The notes under the pieces are model-generated. The model had not been told where the DNA came from and ran no database searches. It saw only the letters and a list, made by a program, of their open reading frames with translations. A stretch of 64,000 nt of DNA. Origin: Sipunculus nudus. Taxonomy: Eukaryota > Annelida > Sipuncula > Golfingiida > Sipunculidae. A program made the position numbers and the translations under genes. Positions 12,760 to 26,500 of the stretch are shown one piece after another (position 1 is the first letter of the stretch; each line of letters begins with the position of its first letter). The stretch covers positions 11,125,676 to 11,189,675 of the forward strand of contig CM049311.1 in assembly GCA_026874595.1 (NCBI GenBank), written 5' to 3'.

Positions 12760-15740
12760 TCAGTCCCGAAACAGAGTCATGGGCCGGGCCGATACAACTG
12801 GTATAAACCAGTGGCGATACGGCTTAGGCAACTGATGTCGTGCAGCGTTTGACGGGTTTTTTTGAACCGGTGGTCGTATATAAAATACAAACATTAAAAA
12901 AAATATAAGTATTTGAATATTTATTCAAATATTAAATATAAATTAATACAGAGATGTGAATATATAAAATGTATGCATGTATTTATTTATTTATATACAT
13001 ATATATTATAGTTAATGAGTGAAAATGAGAATGTGTAGCCAACAAGACAAAACGTTATTTTCAGAGAACTTTAAGAAGATATAGTAAATTGTTTTAAATT
13101 TTTAGATAGAGGAGACTGTATTTGGAATGTGTGCATTTTTCTGATACACCTAAGGCTTACCTGTTGATAAAACAGTGGTTTATTAACCATTGAATATTAC
13201 TCATGCAGAATATATAAAACGTAACTATCGTTCTTAACCCTAGTTCATTGTTTAACGAAAAGTCTTTCTTGGTGTCTAGTCGACTATTTGTACGCCCGGT
13301 TATATATAACCTTAGGTTTATCAGTTCTTATGTGGGTGGATTTTCGAGGAATGGTCTCTCAATTTGACCGATGGGACTGTCTTTTCTTGCGAACCAATCA
13401 AGCAATAACGAACCAGTAGGCTTCAGACATGTAACCGCTGAACTGGCACACACTGAGGGCACCCACTTAGGGGAAACAATTGTTTAGCGTATGGAAAAAT
13501 AATTGACTGGCGAACCTTTAACCAGCTTAGTGAAGGAAAAGAGTAGGAATTAACCGATAATGTCTTACACAACTGTGGCGGAGGAGGGAATATGTTTTTC
13601 CCTTCTTTAAATCGGAAATTTTGATATCGAAACAAATGGGTAAAATGCTTTAGGTGAGATAAACATTTTTGCAACAATTCTTTGAATATTGTATAAGGTC
13701 AACACAACAGTAAGCCAATATTCAATCATTCCTTCAGGAATTTTGTGTTACTTCTTCTAATATTTTTATGAAGGGATTAACACACGAATTCAAATGTCAA
13801 TACCGAAAAATTTGTGATCTTTCGAACAAAAAAGTCCATATAAATCGAGTCCACTTTACATAACATTTAGATAATTTATTAATCAATAAAGATATCTTAT
13901 ACTGAATACTGTCGGCCTTTAGATGATCCTTTGGTTTAAGTCAAGTATATTTTTTTCTAGAATTTTATATTTAGAATATGGGTTATCTGTTCTTTATTTC
14001 GAATATAACTTTTATATTAAGACACACCATCCATTCGATGTTTAGGAATGTGGAAGATTTACAACTGCATAACAACAGGGCAAATAGTCCGTTACCTCGA
14101 AAACTTAGAATGTGAAAACCTCCCCTCCCTTTTCGAGATTTTTCGCGACCCCCTAATGTTCTTTGAGGTGTCCTTAATTCGTTTCCAAATATTTAGAGGT
14201 GCAAAGATAGTGAAAAATCAGCCTTATTATGTGCCGCGTACTCAGTTTAAAACTTTTTCTGGAGCGACATTGCTTTGGTTTATGGATTATAACGTTCTTA
14301 TTGTACATCAAAATTGCTTACTTTTGGCATCAATGAGATTCGAAGAACATTAACTTATAATGACGTTTAGTTTTGCTATAAAGAAGTAACATGCCTTAAT
14401 TCTGAGGCCTTGTTCGTGCTCCTTGCCCCATATTTTTTTCTGACAAAATAACATTTTTAAAGGCAACGTTTGTATCAAAGGCGTACGATTAAGACATATA
14501 ATTTGGTCTGAACTTGTTTTAAACGTCTTTCAGTACAAATCCATATGCATAGTTAACATAAAATTTATAAATAAACAACCATGGACACGCAAGTCAAATA
14601 TTTTGAGAAATACTGTCATTACAGTGTCTTTTGCGTCATATATAGCTTTGAATCCAAACATATCTGCAAGATCTTATTGTCATTGAATCTGAACTTTCCT
14701 ATCCCAATGCTAATATACATGATCATATATTTGAGAACACCAAGAAGCTATGTGCAAAAACGTTACCCTCTACCAATAAATGAGGTAGTTTCAACCGTGA
14801 AACCGTAGAAGCCTATATCCCCCAGAGAATTTTCATGATCCAACTGGTTCATTTTAAAGTGTGCTTTACTAATTATTAGATGTTCCCCAAACATATAAAT
14901 GGGACAAACATCCTATAACTTCTAATTCTGCAAACCACGTTCTCAATTATAACACTTTATCTTGAGTGATTTTGCGCAAGTATGTTGACCATGATACCTT
15001 ATTAATATCATTATGCATCAACATTGTTTAATTTGACTCCAATAGAATTGGAGATCACTAGCTTTGTCATAATTATGGCATTGCTCAGAGAAAATTCTTT
15101 TGCCTTTGAATAAATATCCCAAATTATGCAAAAACACTATAATAACAAGGAACACATTTTCATTGATTTCACGGTGTATTTCGCTTCACACTTGCTAAAC
15201 AGCAAGATCTTGGTGTAATTAGATGTGCTTTTTAGATAATAAAGCCTTAAAAGGGTGAGTAAATGTCAAAGAATTAACACATGTTACAGAATTAACACAC
15301 GTTAAGGCTTTTTAAACTATATATCATCATTGAACTAGTGTTCGTCCAATTCATCGATGCCAACATCACGCAATCATTAAAGGATTAATGTCTATTAACA
15401 AATGTAAAGTCAAATAAAAGGTGTTAAAATTTAGTGAACAGGTTTGTAAAAATAAAATCATTTTCAGGCATGCCACCTCAAGGAAGAAAACTATGGGGGG
15501 TCGCAAATTTCCCCTAGGGGGAGATTTCCACTCTTCAGCCCTAATTTCTCTATTGTCAGGATTAGTGTAAGCACGTGGCATAACAATAACAGATATTTAC
15601 AAAAAAATGCAAGAAAGTTCACAATGATAAAAGTATTCCATATGTTTATATATTTTTTGTAAAGACTTTGTGTGTGTGGGGGGGGGGCATATAACCTCCT
15701 CCATATTTGTATTTAATCTAAACAGATTGTACTTAGTAAT
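12760..15740. other. no supportable gene
   Basis: AT-rich sequence. An ORF of 101 codons at 14048-14353 is unrecognised and has AT-driven composition. A short repeated AGAATTAACACA(T/C)GTTA motif at 15270-15306 sits between AAAGCCTTAAAA and GTTAAGGCTTTT, forming a loose inverted repeat. Confidence 0.45.
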
Positions 15741-15744
15741 TTTT

Positions 15745-15990
15745 AAAATAGGCTCCTTTTTTGGATTTTCCGACTAAGCATGGTCTCCAAGGTTTTACAA
15801 GGGGCGCTCTGGCCCTGTAGGGCACGCAATGTGTCAGAAAGCCTCTCGCAAAATCTCCAAAGTTGTTTACAGACTTTGGCTGAAGGTCCCAAATGGGAAA
15901 AAAAACCGCCGTTGTAAAATTCGAACCCTCCCACCTAGAGCACCGGCTCAGTTGTCAGACACGCTAACACGTTAACACTCAGACTTGTTG
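15745..15990 (-). mobile_element. tRNA-derived SINE-like element
   Basis: The minus strand carries GTGTTAACGTGTTAGCGTG (box-A region, about 15960-15978) and GAGGGTTCGAATTTTAC with a clean box B (15914-15930), separated as in a tRNA gene. The body contains CCTTCAGCCAAAGTCTG and TTTGGAGATTTTGCGAG. This is the best-preserved SINE head in the window. Confidence 0.6.
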
Positions 15991-16416
15991 CAATAGACTA
16001 TTCTATAAAGGTTTACTGCCAACTTTGCTGAATATGAGGCTTGCAAATTCGGTTTAAATTGTTGTTGGCCTTGTAAACTATATCAGTATTTACAAAAAGC
16101 TAATATAGTGGAACTTGTTACATTACATACCCGTGAATCATTTATTAGCCTAATGTGTTGTTCAAAGGAGCACTTTAGTGATTTAATATTCTGCGAGGGT
16201 GTTTTCTCTTTTTATTTCATAAATATGCATTAAAACACACTTCGAAGAGACAACTGAGGGGCAAACAACACATTAATATGGTAACAGAGAGAGTGGTCTA
16301 TTACGGTATCCTCTCAGATTAATGGTGGAGTAATAACCAATATTGCAGCAAGAAAATAAGTTCTACCTGGGCAGATAGTCGCGTCTTATTGTTGATCAAT
16401 CAGAGTGTATTGTCAC

Positions 16417-16430
16417 GTTGCTATGGCAAC
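16417..16430. promoter_or_regulatory. X-box-like palindrome (RFX site)
   Basis: GTTGCTATGGCAAC differs at one base from the symmetric X-box GTTGCCATGGCAAC bound by RFX factors. An inverted CCAAT-like ATCAATCAG lies 23 bases upstream. No downstream exon could be established; the ORF at 16452-16733 is unrecognised. Confidence 0.35.
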
Positions 16431-17149
16431 AGTGTCGGCTGACATAGATGTTTGGTTCTAATGGGATTAATTTCGCAACGCGCCCCTATATCACGTATAT
16501 GTTATACGGACGTGCTTATACCACTATGGCGCGTGCATTGTGGCCTAGCATGCCAGTTCTCAATTCAAATATTCCTGGACAATACTCGTGAGACAAATAC
16601 CAATTCAAATATTGACCTCCCCTGCCGCCGCCGGCATATATATCTGTCAGAAATTGGTTCTTATGGCAAGAAATCGTGCTGGTGTGAACGTCACTTGTGT
16701 TTGGTTTTCAGGCGATATAAAACCCTAAATTGAGCCAAGCAGTCAGTCACTGAATCAGAAAAATAACATAACAAAAAGTACTTTTATTTTTGTTTCGTTC
16801 GATCATTTTATTTATGAGAAAAAAAAAGATCCAGTTATAGGTTCTTTTGGAAAGTATTTCTGGCGAAGTTGGGAATATTATCTCTGCTGAGTTAAATATA
16901 AACAACATATTTTACGGAGATATTCCTCATCATTCGCATGGTATAACAACAGTCTACTGCACAAAAACAGCTAAATATTTAAATATATACATACTTCGTA
17001 CTACCAATCAATAATCCAGTCAAGTTAATTTTTACAAATCATGATTGAATGCACAGATGCAAACACAATTTTGCTCAATCTAGTTTTCCTAAGAACATCA
17101 TTTTTTTTCCGCATTCATGCGATATAAGTAACCAATAATTTGCTATGAT

Positions 17150-19090
17150 ACTTCAAAACAACAAGTCACTGACGTTCTGATAGTGATGATTTGGGAAACA
17201 TGGTACGCAAATGAAATGGTGATCCTGAAAACAGCGTAGGTGAAGAGTAGGCGGAGAGAGAAGCTTGTTTGTACAAATCCATTAATGATTTATTTGGGTT
17301 TTACTTCCTAATATGGACAATCCAAGGCTTCTAATTTGATGGCTTCAGTAATTATAATATGGTCAAATTGTTCGCGCTTGTGCCTTACTTTATTGACGTA
17401 AAAGATCCATTTTTTCATTATAACAACCACAGCCTCTTAATTCTGATTATATTTATAAAATCAACATTTCGCCTTGCAGGCTTGATATAGCTGATTTGCA
17501 TATATAAAACAGCGAATGGAAAAAAGTATTTGGTTGGAAATTTATTTTTTTCTTCAGATGTTCTATTCAGGCAAAGTACGTGTATATATTATGACTTTTT
17601 TGTTATTATTAATTGCGCGACAATAATAAAATAAATCGATAAACTTTATTATACTTTCTATCATAAATAAATCACATATTTAGTTGCACCTCTTCTAGTG
17701 AGCACATTCAGAAATTGGGCCCCTGTACCTAGTGGACAGTTTTTCGCGGTCCTGTCTTTCTCCTTTATATTTTGCCATGACTTCTATGTAGTTGGCACAT
17801 CTTTCATGTTGGCAGTGTGGCCCAGTCTTAAGGGTGACCAATATTATGGAGGTTTCCCTGTATATCAACATGAAAAGTTTAACTTGCTGTGCAACCGGCT
17901 ACCCTTTGCCAAAGAGCACAGCCAAAGAGTCCCAAAGGATTTAAGAATGAATCTTGAAATCTCTCAGACACATTAACATCCCATATAAAGGAAACCATAT
18001 CATTGAGATGAGTCTGGATTTTAGATTAAATTCCCTCATGACCGTCATTATATTAAGCAAACCTCTGCTGTGCAAAAATATATTTACTTTCCAGGAATAT
18101 ACATACTTCTTTAATGCCAATTCGTAAGACAAAACAGAATTTTTTTATAAATTATGATTAATTTATAACTGCATTAAGTTCATCAAATCTACTTCGTCAA
18201 AGGGCTTCCCGACTATACCATTCTTCTTGGAAATCGTCCGAAACGAATAACCAATCAGATTCCGCGATACTTCTAAACAGCCAATCGGATACATTCTGAC
18301 ATCAGTGATTTGGTAAACCAGGTGCGATAATGTAATGCCTGAAAACAGCTTGGGGGACGTTGGTGGGAGATGCTTGATTTTACAAATCCATGAATTATTT
18401 ATGTTAAATCCCCCAATGTGCACAACCCACGACAACTAGAATAAGAGCTAGAGTAATTACCAAACGGACAACTGTGATTGCTTTTGTATCACTTGACTGA
18501 CGTTAAAGGTCTTGTTTTATAACAACTTTAGATACAATATAAGAACTCAACTTCTAAAATGATATAAATGGTTCCCCTTTATTTTTTAGCTTGACAAACC
18601 AAAATACACTGCTCCTGAATCCTGATGTTTTTATAAAATTTATGTTTCTTTTCATGCTTGACATTTCTAATTTTTCATAAAGATAATAATGAAAAGGAAA
18701 ACATATTTGGTGGAAAAGTTGTTTTGTCACTAGATTTTTATATTCAGGTAGAGTCAAGGATCAGTTGGTGTCTTGATCTAAAAATGACACTATTAAATAT
18801 CTGTCAATCAGTAGGGATTAATAAATGTTGAAGCCTTCAACTACAAATATATTCTAAATGTATGCATAAATATTCCTTTTCACATGCAGGACTAACCTGC
18901 AGGACTCTTTGACACAGAGATAACTGTCATATCTTCTAAGTATATATAATAAGAATACGGGTATGTGTCCTGAAGCCTCCAAGACAAAGCAATATCCAGC
19001 TACTTGAGACCATATCTTTGTGATACAAATTAACTGCTGTCGACTTGTTATGATGTGTCTGGATTTTAGATTTCCTATTCCTTGACAAAA
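17150..19090 (+). repeat. old direct duplication, about 1.1-kb period
   Basis: Copy A (about 17150-18040) and copy B (about 18270-19090) are collinear at three anchors. The first is GTGATGATTTGGG...CTGAAAACAGC...ACAAATCCAT (offset about 1120). The second is TTTATAAAAT...TATTTGGT(T/-)GGAAA...TATTCAGG (about 1178). The third is GTCTGGATTTTAGATT (1045). Small indels explain the changing offset. No conserved reading frame between the copies was found. Confidence 0.6.
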
Positions 19091-19169
19091 TTACATTCTG
19101 CCGGTTCCATTAAACTGAGAAAAACGAGACTCCCGAAAATTCACTGCAAACCATAGAATGACATTCGAT

Positions 19170-20340
19170 CCTGGGCACATAATGAGCTTATGTTTCACGC
19201 AGGAACATGGTAAAATTATGGTTTTTCATTTTCTAATGTTTGGTAAGGTTTTTAGTTTCGTTATTTCCATAATTCATCCTACCTCCTCTAAACTCTGGAC
19301 GAGTTCACTTTGTTCTTGACAATACGCACTTACACTTAAGGAAATAGATTTGGTGACCATGTGTAATACAGAGCGTAATTTTACTCGAAATCCGAATTTG
19401 TGAAGTTACTATTTTCCAAAACCAAAATACAGTAAAAGGAAAATACAAACCCCTGCTTCAGAAGTATTTAAAATAAATGTATGTCAGTTCAATGCTATTA
19501 TTTATTATGAAAAAAAAACCATTTTTTATTAATTCAACTTTTGCTATTTCTTTCGTCAATAGATATCCCCAGGTTTTTTATAGCATGTGAGTCGATGGCG
19601 AGTTTAACATTCTATGGCATGTCTTTATAAAATGAGTCGCTGGAGTACACGGAGACCGCAGACATCCACGCGGTCCGTTTTACCAAGTCCCGTCTATGTA
19701 TTTATTAATAATGTAAAGAGGAAGAAAGATTCTATCTTCCAGGCCAAAGTGAAAGCTTTGTGGCCGGTGAGGATGCAGGGCTTGAAGACGTGGGTCTTCC
19801 AGACGTCTCAACAACCTCGTTGTTGACACGATAATTCGGGAAAGGAGAGTGAATTGGTTTCAAAGCATCCGGAGCCAAAAACACCATTACGTTAACAGGT
19901 ATTTTGAGTATCTTGGGGGAACGATACCCTGAAACCATATGTTACAGTCTCTATACAACACTGTACGTAGTCTGTATGCATTAGCAGCCCCACTTGACTT
20001 TGGTCGCGCTTAAGATATAAGTTTTGTAGGGATCCCCATGCTGTTTTTAATAACTACCGATTACGTCATTGTCAAAGTGGGTGGTAGACAAGGACCCTAA
20101 GTATTACGTCGCTCGCAACAGTAAGAACACTCGATTTACTCCGGAAAGTTACATCTCCCTTTAAGAAAAGATATTAATATAAAGTGCCCTAGGTAACTTG
20201 TTACATCGTCGGACATCAATAGGTCTTCAGGTCAAAGTCTCTGTGGTACTTATAAGTTTTGAAATTTATCTTTTTTTTTCTTTCTTAATAGACTAGCAAC
20301 ACCAAAACAGTACCTTTATTAATGTTTAATGCAGAAGTGC
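19170..20340. other. no firm gene; weak exon-like stretch
   Basis: At 19754 an acceptor-like CTATCTTCCAG|GC is followed by 29 codons open in one frame (QSESFVAGEDAGLEDVGLPD...) ending at TAA near 19832. No partner exon or poly(A) signal supports it. Confidence 0.2.
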
Positions 20341-20341
20341 T

Positions 20342-20343
<2 letters not shown>

Positions 20344-20420
<77 letters not shown>

Positions 20421-20427
20421 GAGAGGG
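20344..20427. repeat. compound (TA)n(GA)n microsatellite
   Basis: A TA run passes directly into a GA run. The same order is found at 21805 and 58250. Confidence 0.95.
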
Positions 20428-20429
20428 GA

Positions 20430-21800
20430 TAATATATGATAATAATACCTTTACGTCAGTCCACCCAAAAATAGTATGGTTTGGGGGATGCATTAAATGC
20501 TTTGAATAAGCCACATTGAGTCCGTCGTATATTTACAATCCCCTTCCCTGCCATATTCTTAAGCGGGATGCTGGATATTTAAGAGAATTGACGACATTAT
20601 AAGAAAAAATAAACCTTGCAGAAAATGGCTTATGAAAAGGAGATGCATATGTAGAAAAAAATTAAGATTTTCGTTTTATGAGGGAAAAGCGTGAAAGCAA
20701 AGTCCTATAGGAATAAAAAAAACCCGAGCCACAACCCTGCAAATGGGAAATACATTTATCCCCCCTGGAACCAATTTGGTCTTGTTGCTGTCACAGGAGG
20801 GGCAATTTACACTGAGTCACACCAGGAGTTTTCATCAAGTTGTGAGAATCATGAGTTTGATAAGGGTCTCTCTTGACTAAATGCCTTTTGCGCCTCCCCC
20901 GAGAATATAGTTTAAATTCAATTGTTTACCTTTTTATGCGTCATTTCCTTTCATTTTTCATTTCTGATCTGATTGAATGAATGTCTTAAAAAGGAACACA
21001 GGCAGAATATTATATACCATTAAATTCTATAGATTCGTTAGATTTAAGTCTAGAATAATACATAAGGTTTTTTATCTTTAACTCACAAATTAAAGTTTTT
21101 TCGTCATTTTTATATACAACGATAAAAATGTCATCTTTATCCCATATACCTATAAAATGTTAATTTGCCAATGAAAATAATAATTCAGATTCAAAAGGTT
21201 TAGAATATAATGTATATAATCGCTCTCTGTCTCTCTCATTGCAACATTGGAATACATCGGACACATGTATTATTAATATACTAATATACCGATTACACAC
21301 TCTTCCTCGTCGCCAGTGAAAATCACATTATTACAAGCCGTCTCAGGCAAGTCGTCCCACGGTGCTATCTTATTTACCGCCCATGTATGATACTGACAGT
21401 GCGCCATCGACAGTGTCCGCGGTAACCGTGTTATCATCTAAAAGTCCTCTGTAATGCATTCACGGACAGAGATAATAAGATTGTCTTCTATGTCTGATCG
21501 ACGTAAATGGTTCCAGCGCCGCGGGTCATGATACAATAAGCTTGCTGACGACAATTCTGTCGTGCTGGTTTATAACGTCACTGCTTGACGTCATTTTGTC
21601 ATTGTTCCATGGGTTAGAAATAGTGATAATACTGTTATGATAAGTCTGAAATCAAATAGTTGTACCGCTTGTTTTTGTGGACACGCCCTGCCACATTATC
21701 TATGCACCACATAGATAAATTGTGGATATTAACAAAAGTTGTATTAAAACAATAATAAAAAGGTCAACGCATAAACAACTTATACTTTTAAACAGCCTAC
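20430..21800. other. no supportable gene
   Basis: AT-rich, with a more complex stretch at 21290-21640 that includes a perfect TGACGTCA at 21586-21593 preceded by AACGTCAC. It could be regulatory; no exon was seen. Confidence 0.35.
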
Positions 21801-21803
21801 CTC

Positions 21804-21804
<1 letters not shown>

Positions 21805-21881
<77 letters not shown>

Positions 21882-21897
21882 AGAGAGAGAGAGAGAT
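21805..21897. repeat. compound (TA)n(GA)n microsatellite
   Basis: A TA run followed by GA, interrupted once by GAATGAG. Confidence 0.95.
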
Positions 21898-21899
21898 GG

Positions 21900-22650
21900 A
21901 GAACTTAATTTTATCCGCTATTCTTTTTAAGCATCGATTTTTTCTTCATCTTGTAAGAACGTGTTGTTAATGGGCGTTAAGATTTTCATCACGACGTTAG
22001 CTACGATTAACAGCTCTGAAGAATGGTTTCTGCCATAGGTCCATAGCTCTCAAAAGCCAAATTTTCTCCTAAGCACTTTGTTTTCTTCTAATTCAAACTC
22101 TGGGGCAGGTAAAAGGTCACGAGGATTTTTTTTTCTGCGGTGATCAGATTATTTTCTTTAATCACAAGGAAGCCATATCACGCGTGTCTTGTCCACAGGT
22201 GGGAATCCATTAATACTAAAATTATCAGCAGAGCTACAAACAAGAAAGTTAATTTCCCCTCCGTTCGTAGTCAGAGTCTTGGTTACCGCAGCGTAAAATG
22301 AGCTCATTTTACCAGGCCTGTTGTAAGATGGATTTTTGTCTGATAAGCAATTCTAAAATGTCAGACCATAGACAGAGTTATCATCTTAAACATAAAAGAT
22401 CACGCTGGTTTGTGCTCAGGGTGTAATTAGTGTGTCATATGCCAGAGGCTTCATCAATATAAAAGTTCAGCCAAGCTTCAAACGTCCGTTCGTTGCCTCC
22501 TGTGAATTAAGAAACCCGTTACTGGTTTCTCGCATGGCTAGTTTTGCCAATATATATGAAGTCTAGGAAAACCTGAATCAGATACAATGGCTTGTGTTCT
22601 GGTATTACACTCTTTATGTCTCTGGAAGAATATTTCTTCCTTATTATCGC
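21900..22650. other. unassigned, moderately complex DNA
   Basis: There is no ORF of note. It contains AAAGGTCACGAGG (a nuclear-receptor-type half site) and GTGTAATTAGTGTG (a homeodomain-type core). It is less repetitive than its surroundings and may include regulatory sequence. Confidence 0.25.
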
Positions 22651-23578
22651 TTAAAAGGACATAATCAGGAACAATATTATTCCTATTCTTTCACACTATC
22701 AGTTCAGTTTTGCTTTTTAGAAAAGTTTCCCAGCAAAATCATTCCAGCACACAGTCTCATTTCCTTGCACACGACTGTTTAACACCTTGTTATAGCCCTG
22801 CATGTTGGTAAACACAGTCTGTTCACTATAATAAGGCCGCTTGATCGGAGGTCCGATTGAGAGGAGCAACACGCGGTGGTTCAACCAGCAGGCCCATGTT
22901 CACATTTTTTGGGGCCAAGTCAGTCAGGACATCTCCTGATTGGCACGTGTTGTGACTCCGCGCAGCAAACGGCCCGACGCACTGTGTTTATGTTGACATC
23001 TGCGATTGCGCCCGGTTTACTGTTTTAAATACTCGTTTACAGGAGTAAGCCAACGGTTCAAGGCAATATTTAGGTGATTGGGCCTATTTAAAGGGTTCTA
23101 TCACCTATAAAGCGTGTTGAAATAAAACGAAAATATAGCTTCGTCCCTGTACCTGCCAAAATAATGCCTTGAAACCGTTTGCTTACTCCTGTAAAAGAGT
23201 GTTAAAAACAGTGGACCGGACGCGGACCCAGGGGTCAACATAAATACAGCGCGTGCATTGCGGATCCACAACACGTGTCAATCAGGGAGAGGCCTTGACT
23301 GACTGGTCCTAAAATGAAACACATGTTTTCCGCTGGCTGAAACACCGCGTGTTGCGGGTCACAATCGGACCTACGGTCACGGGGCCTTGTTATGGTAAAC
23401 ACACACGTGGACTGTGTTTGCCAACACTAGGAGGCATAACAAGGTGTTGAACAGCCGTGTGTGAGGTACTGAGAATGTGTGCTGGGATGGTTTCGCTGGG
23501 AAACTTTTGTATAAAGCAAAACTGAACTGATAGTGTGAAAGAATAGGCATACTATTTCACCTGATTATGTCCCTTTAA
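22651..23578. mobile_element. 920-bp foldback (palindromic) element with TTAA target duplication
   Basis: TTAA at 22651-22654 and again at 23575-23578 flank an element whose tips are (A)AGGACATAATCAGG and CCTGATTATGTCCCT. The arms (about 22655-23090 and 23135-23574) are inverted copies along almost their whole length. For example, CTATCAGTTCAGTTTTGC on the left pairs with GCAAAACTGAACTGATAG on the right. The centre holds only a short unpaired region near 23090-23135. TTAA duplications with such ends are seen in piggyBac- and Kolobok-type transposons. No transposase is present, so this is non-autonomous. Confidence 0.75.
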
Positions 23579-23579
23579 G

Positions 23580-26500
23580 CATCAGTGCACAAAGTTAAAA
23601 TGGGTATATTAGAACCGTGATCAAATGTCCCATTGCACCGCAGAAAACCATTTGCCAATGCATTGTGCCCTTTGGAAAAACGCATCTGCAATAGATCTGA
23701 ATCATAAGGTATATGAATTTTCAATGAAATGTAATATCGACTGTAAAAATATGGGTTTATATTGATTTACAAAATCGGTAAAGGGATTTCGTAGGATCAT
23801 TTAAAAAAGTAACACAGAAGTAAAATCGAAGGCCAATATCTATATGTATTTAAATGACATAAACCACAGCAGTAACTGCCATTTATTCAAGTATATAGTT
23901 ATGCATCTGAACCAATATTAAGCCTCAGAAGGCTTTTAGTGTTTCTAAAACCATTACAGCGATATGAGAGTTATTGCACTTTAAAGCATATTCCGTATTT
24001 ATTTGCTCGACGAGAAACGGACGAATAACTGACCTTGTTTATGTTATAATATATGGATTCTTTTAATAAATGTCGTCAGTGGCACTGCTGAACAATTGCA
24101 GCTCGATTTCAGATTTCAACTTCATTATTTTTTATAATATCATTTTTCGCTAATGTAGATATTACAAATTTACTGATAATGCGAAAGACACAGCAGATGT
24201 ACTAACAACGGGTTAGTGGTAACTACGGGCAACGTGCCACTGCAGTTATCAGAATCTTAATGGACATGGACGTTTTGTCAAGAGGAAAATGTTCTAAAAA
24301 GTATAAATCAATCAATTCTTTTTTTCCATAAAAGCTATTGCTGTATAAAAATGTAAATTTTATCAAATCAAAGGTAAGACAATATAATAATGTAGATCCC
24401 TGATTGTGAGTAAAGTGCTATAGAGTTCTAAACTCTAATTAAGACAATATAATGTTTAATTTGCCGGGGAAATATACTTTGTCGTTATATTTCAAATCAT
24501 TTATCTCTTACTTATTTTTTTATTTTTGTTCACTTGAGAGCTATGGACATGTCGCGGCACCGCGCCTTGCCAATCGTCCATCATGTGTTGTTAGAGTTTT
24601 AGTGGTCATTCTCAACATTCAATGACTTTGGGGAATCAAAATTGTGTGCCCCGTTCAAATTCAGTCTGGTCAAATGCATTCATCCATTTTAGGAAGATTT
24701 TGTTACTATCATATGTTTTGTATTGCAGTGTCTTCAGGATTTCAGACCATTTCACGTCCACAATTTTATGTCATAAACACGACTATTTCACGACTGTCAT
24801 ATATTAAATGTATTACATTTACAAATAATTAAAGAAGTTTCTCTGTCATGGTATACATTTTAAAGGAGGTCATTTTTTTGGAACTTTCGCAAATATATTT
24901 TGCGTATTTCTAAATTTTTTTCTTTTACACAATGAAAAAAAATAAAATTAAACTTATTTTCTCCAATGACTTTTAGGATCTACACCACACCTGGTATACA
25001 TATTCATCCCTAGAATAACAGGTCACTTTGAAACAGCCTGGACGAACACCTTATGTTATACCATGCACCTAGTTTCAGGGGGCATGTCACTATCTTTTTA
25101 GGGATCGGGACAAGGTACCCTTTTCCTCCCTCACTTTTTTTTCAGTATGAGACACATAATTTTTAAATTCCATAAATTAGTTTATTCATATTTTCCGTTT
25201 TGCATCTGACTATGATAAAACAGAAATTTACAACTGTCTCATTGAATTGTCTCAAATGTAAACCCTCTTTTGAATGTTCAAAAGTTAACCATGAAAATAA
25301 ACTGCTGAAACTGAGCAAAATTATTTTAGTTTGTGACAATATACGCTTCAGAATATGAATTTGGAGTGAAGAAAATCATAGTTTTCTGGGACAGGGACTT
25401 TGTCCTATTTGTCATAAGAGGAAGGGCGGTTCGGACATTAAGACCAGGTGTCCTTTAGTCCAAGAGGAGGGGGGGGGGGCTTCAGTCGGTGCTCATGTAG
25501 AATTTCCCCTCACATTTACTCAGAAAACAGGGCCCATGCCATGTGGACTCATTACAGCAACGTTCAGGTTTACCACCTAGACGAAAGCTCAATATAGTTT
25601 TCACTCACGTTTCTTTTTCAAACCCATAGCAATGTATTTTCTGTTCAGTCGAATGAACCTCGGGTATTTGCAGGAGGGTTCTTTAGTGAAAGATAGGGGT
25701 TTTATTTCAGGTTAAGGTGTGCATGGATTAATATCAATACCACCCAAGACAGCAAGAGATGATTTAACAACAATCAATTTTACTAAAATGACAAGATCGC
25801 TTTGAAGGCTCAAGCATTAGGCCTCAAAAGCTTTTCTTCACATCAATCGTTATATCTGTTACGTGTCTCCAAAGCAATCCATCAACTCTTTCATTGACAT
25901 TTGCCATTTTTAGATACCTTCTTAATTAAATCTTGATATTGAGACGGGATCTTAACATTTATAGCACTGTGTCTGGTAATGTGCTGATAGCCATGGATCA
26001 GTGAACACGATTCACTACGTATCTCAACGATCAAGGCGTTGGACCCGGGGGTCCCTAGCCCATTCCCAGAGGCGCCACCGGCAGAAGTAAAAACTTCAAG
26101 CTATCCCCCATTTCAAACTACCTCCGTGCATTCTGAAATCGATTACTTGGTTTACGATTACCACCGCACTGCTCAGAATATCCCCCTTACTGTTAACCTT
26201 AAAATTCTAATGTCTTTTTACACACTATGAAATAACTGAATGAAATAAGTTAATAATACAATATAAAACTAAAAATCAACACCTTTTAATATAGAATAGT
26301 GACAAAATGTTAATTATATGATTGATTATATTCGTGTTTTTATTGATGAAGACTACTACACTTAACTAAAACGTTACAGCATTACTTATAAACATAATAT
26401 GTACGATTGATATTAAGGTTAACGTTAGACGGAAGAGACTACAATAGTTATTAGTTAATAAATGTTAAAGTACACCCTTCTTGAATGCTTAATATAATAT

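Noticed and set aside
14048-14353. 101-codon frame
   Set aside because: Unrecognised, AT-driven codons, no supporting signals.
19754-19834. Possible exon after CTATCTTCCAG
   Set aside because: A 29-codon frame with no partner exon, no donor and no poly(A) signal.
25995-26230. Proline-rich frame, possibly an exon
   Set aside because: Flanking acceptor and donor are weak and no family was recognised.
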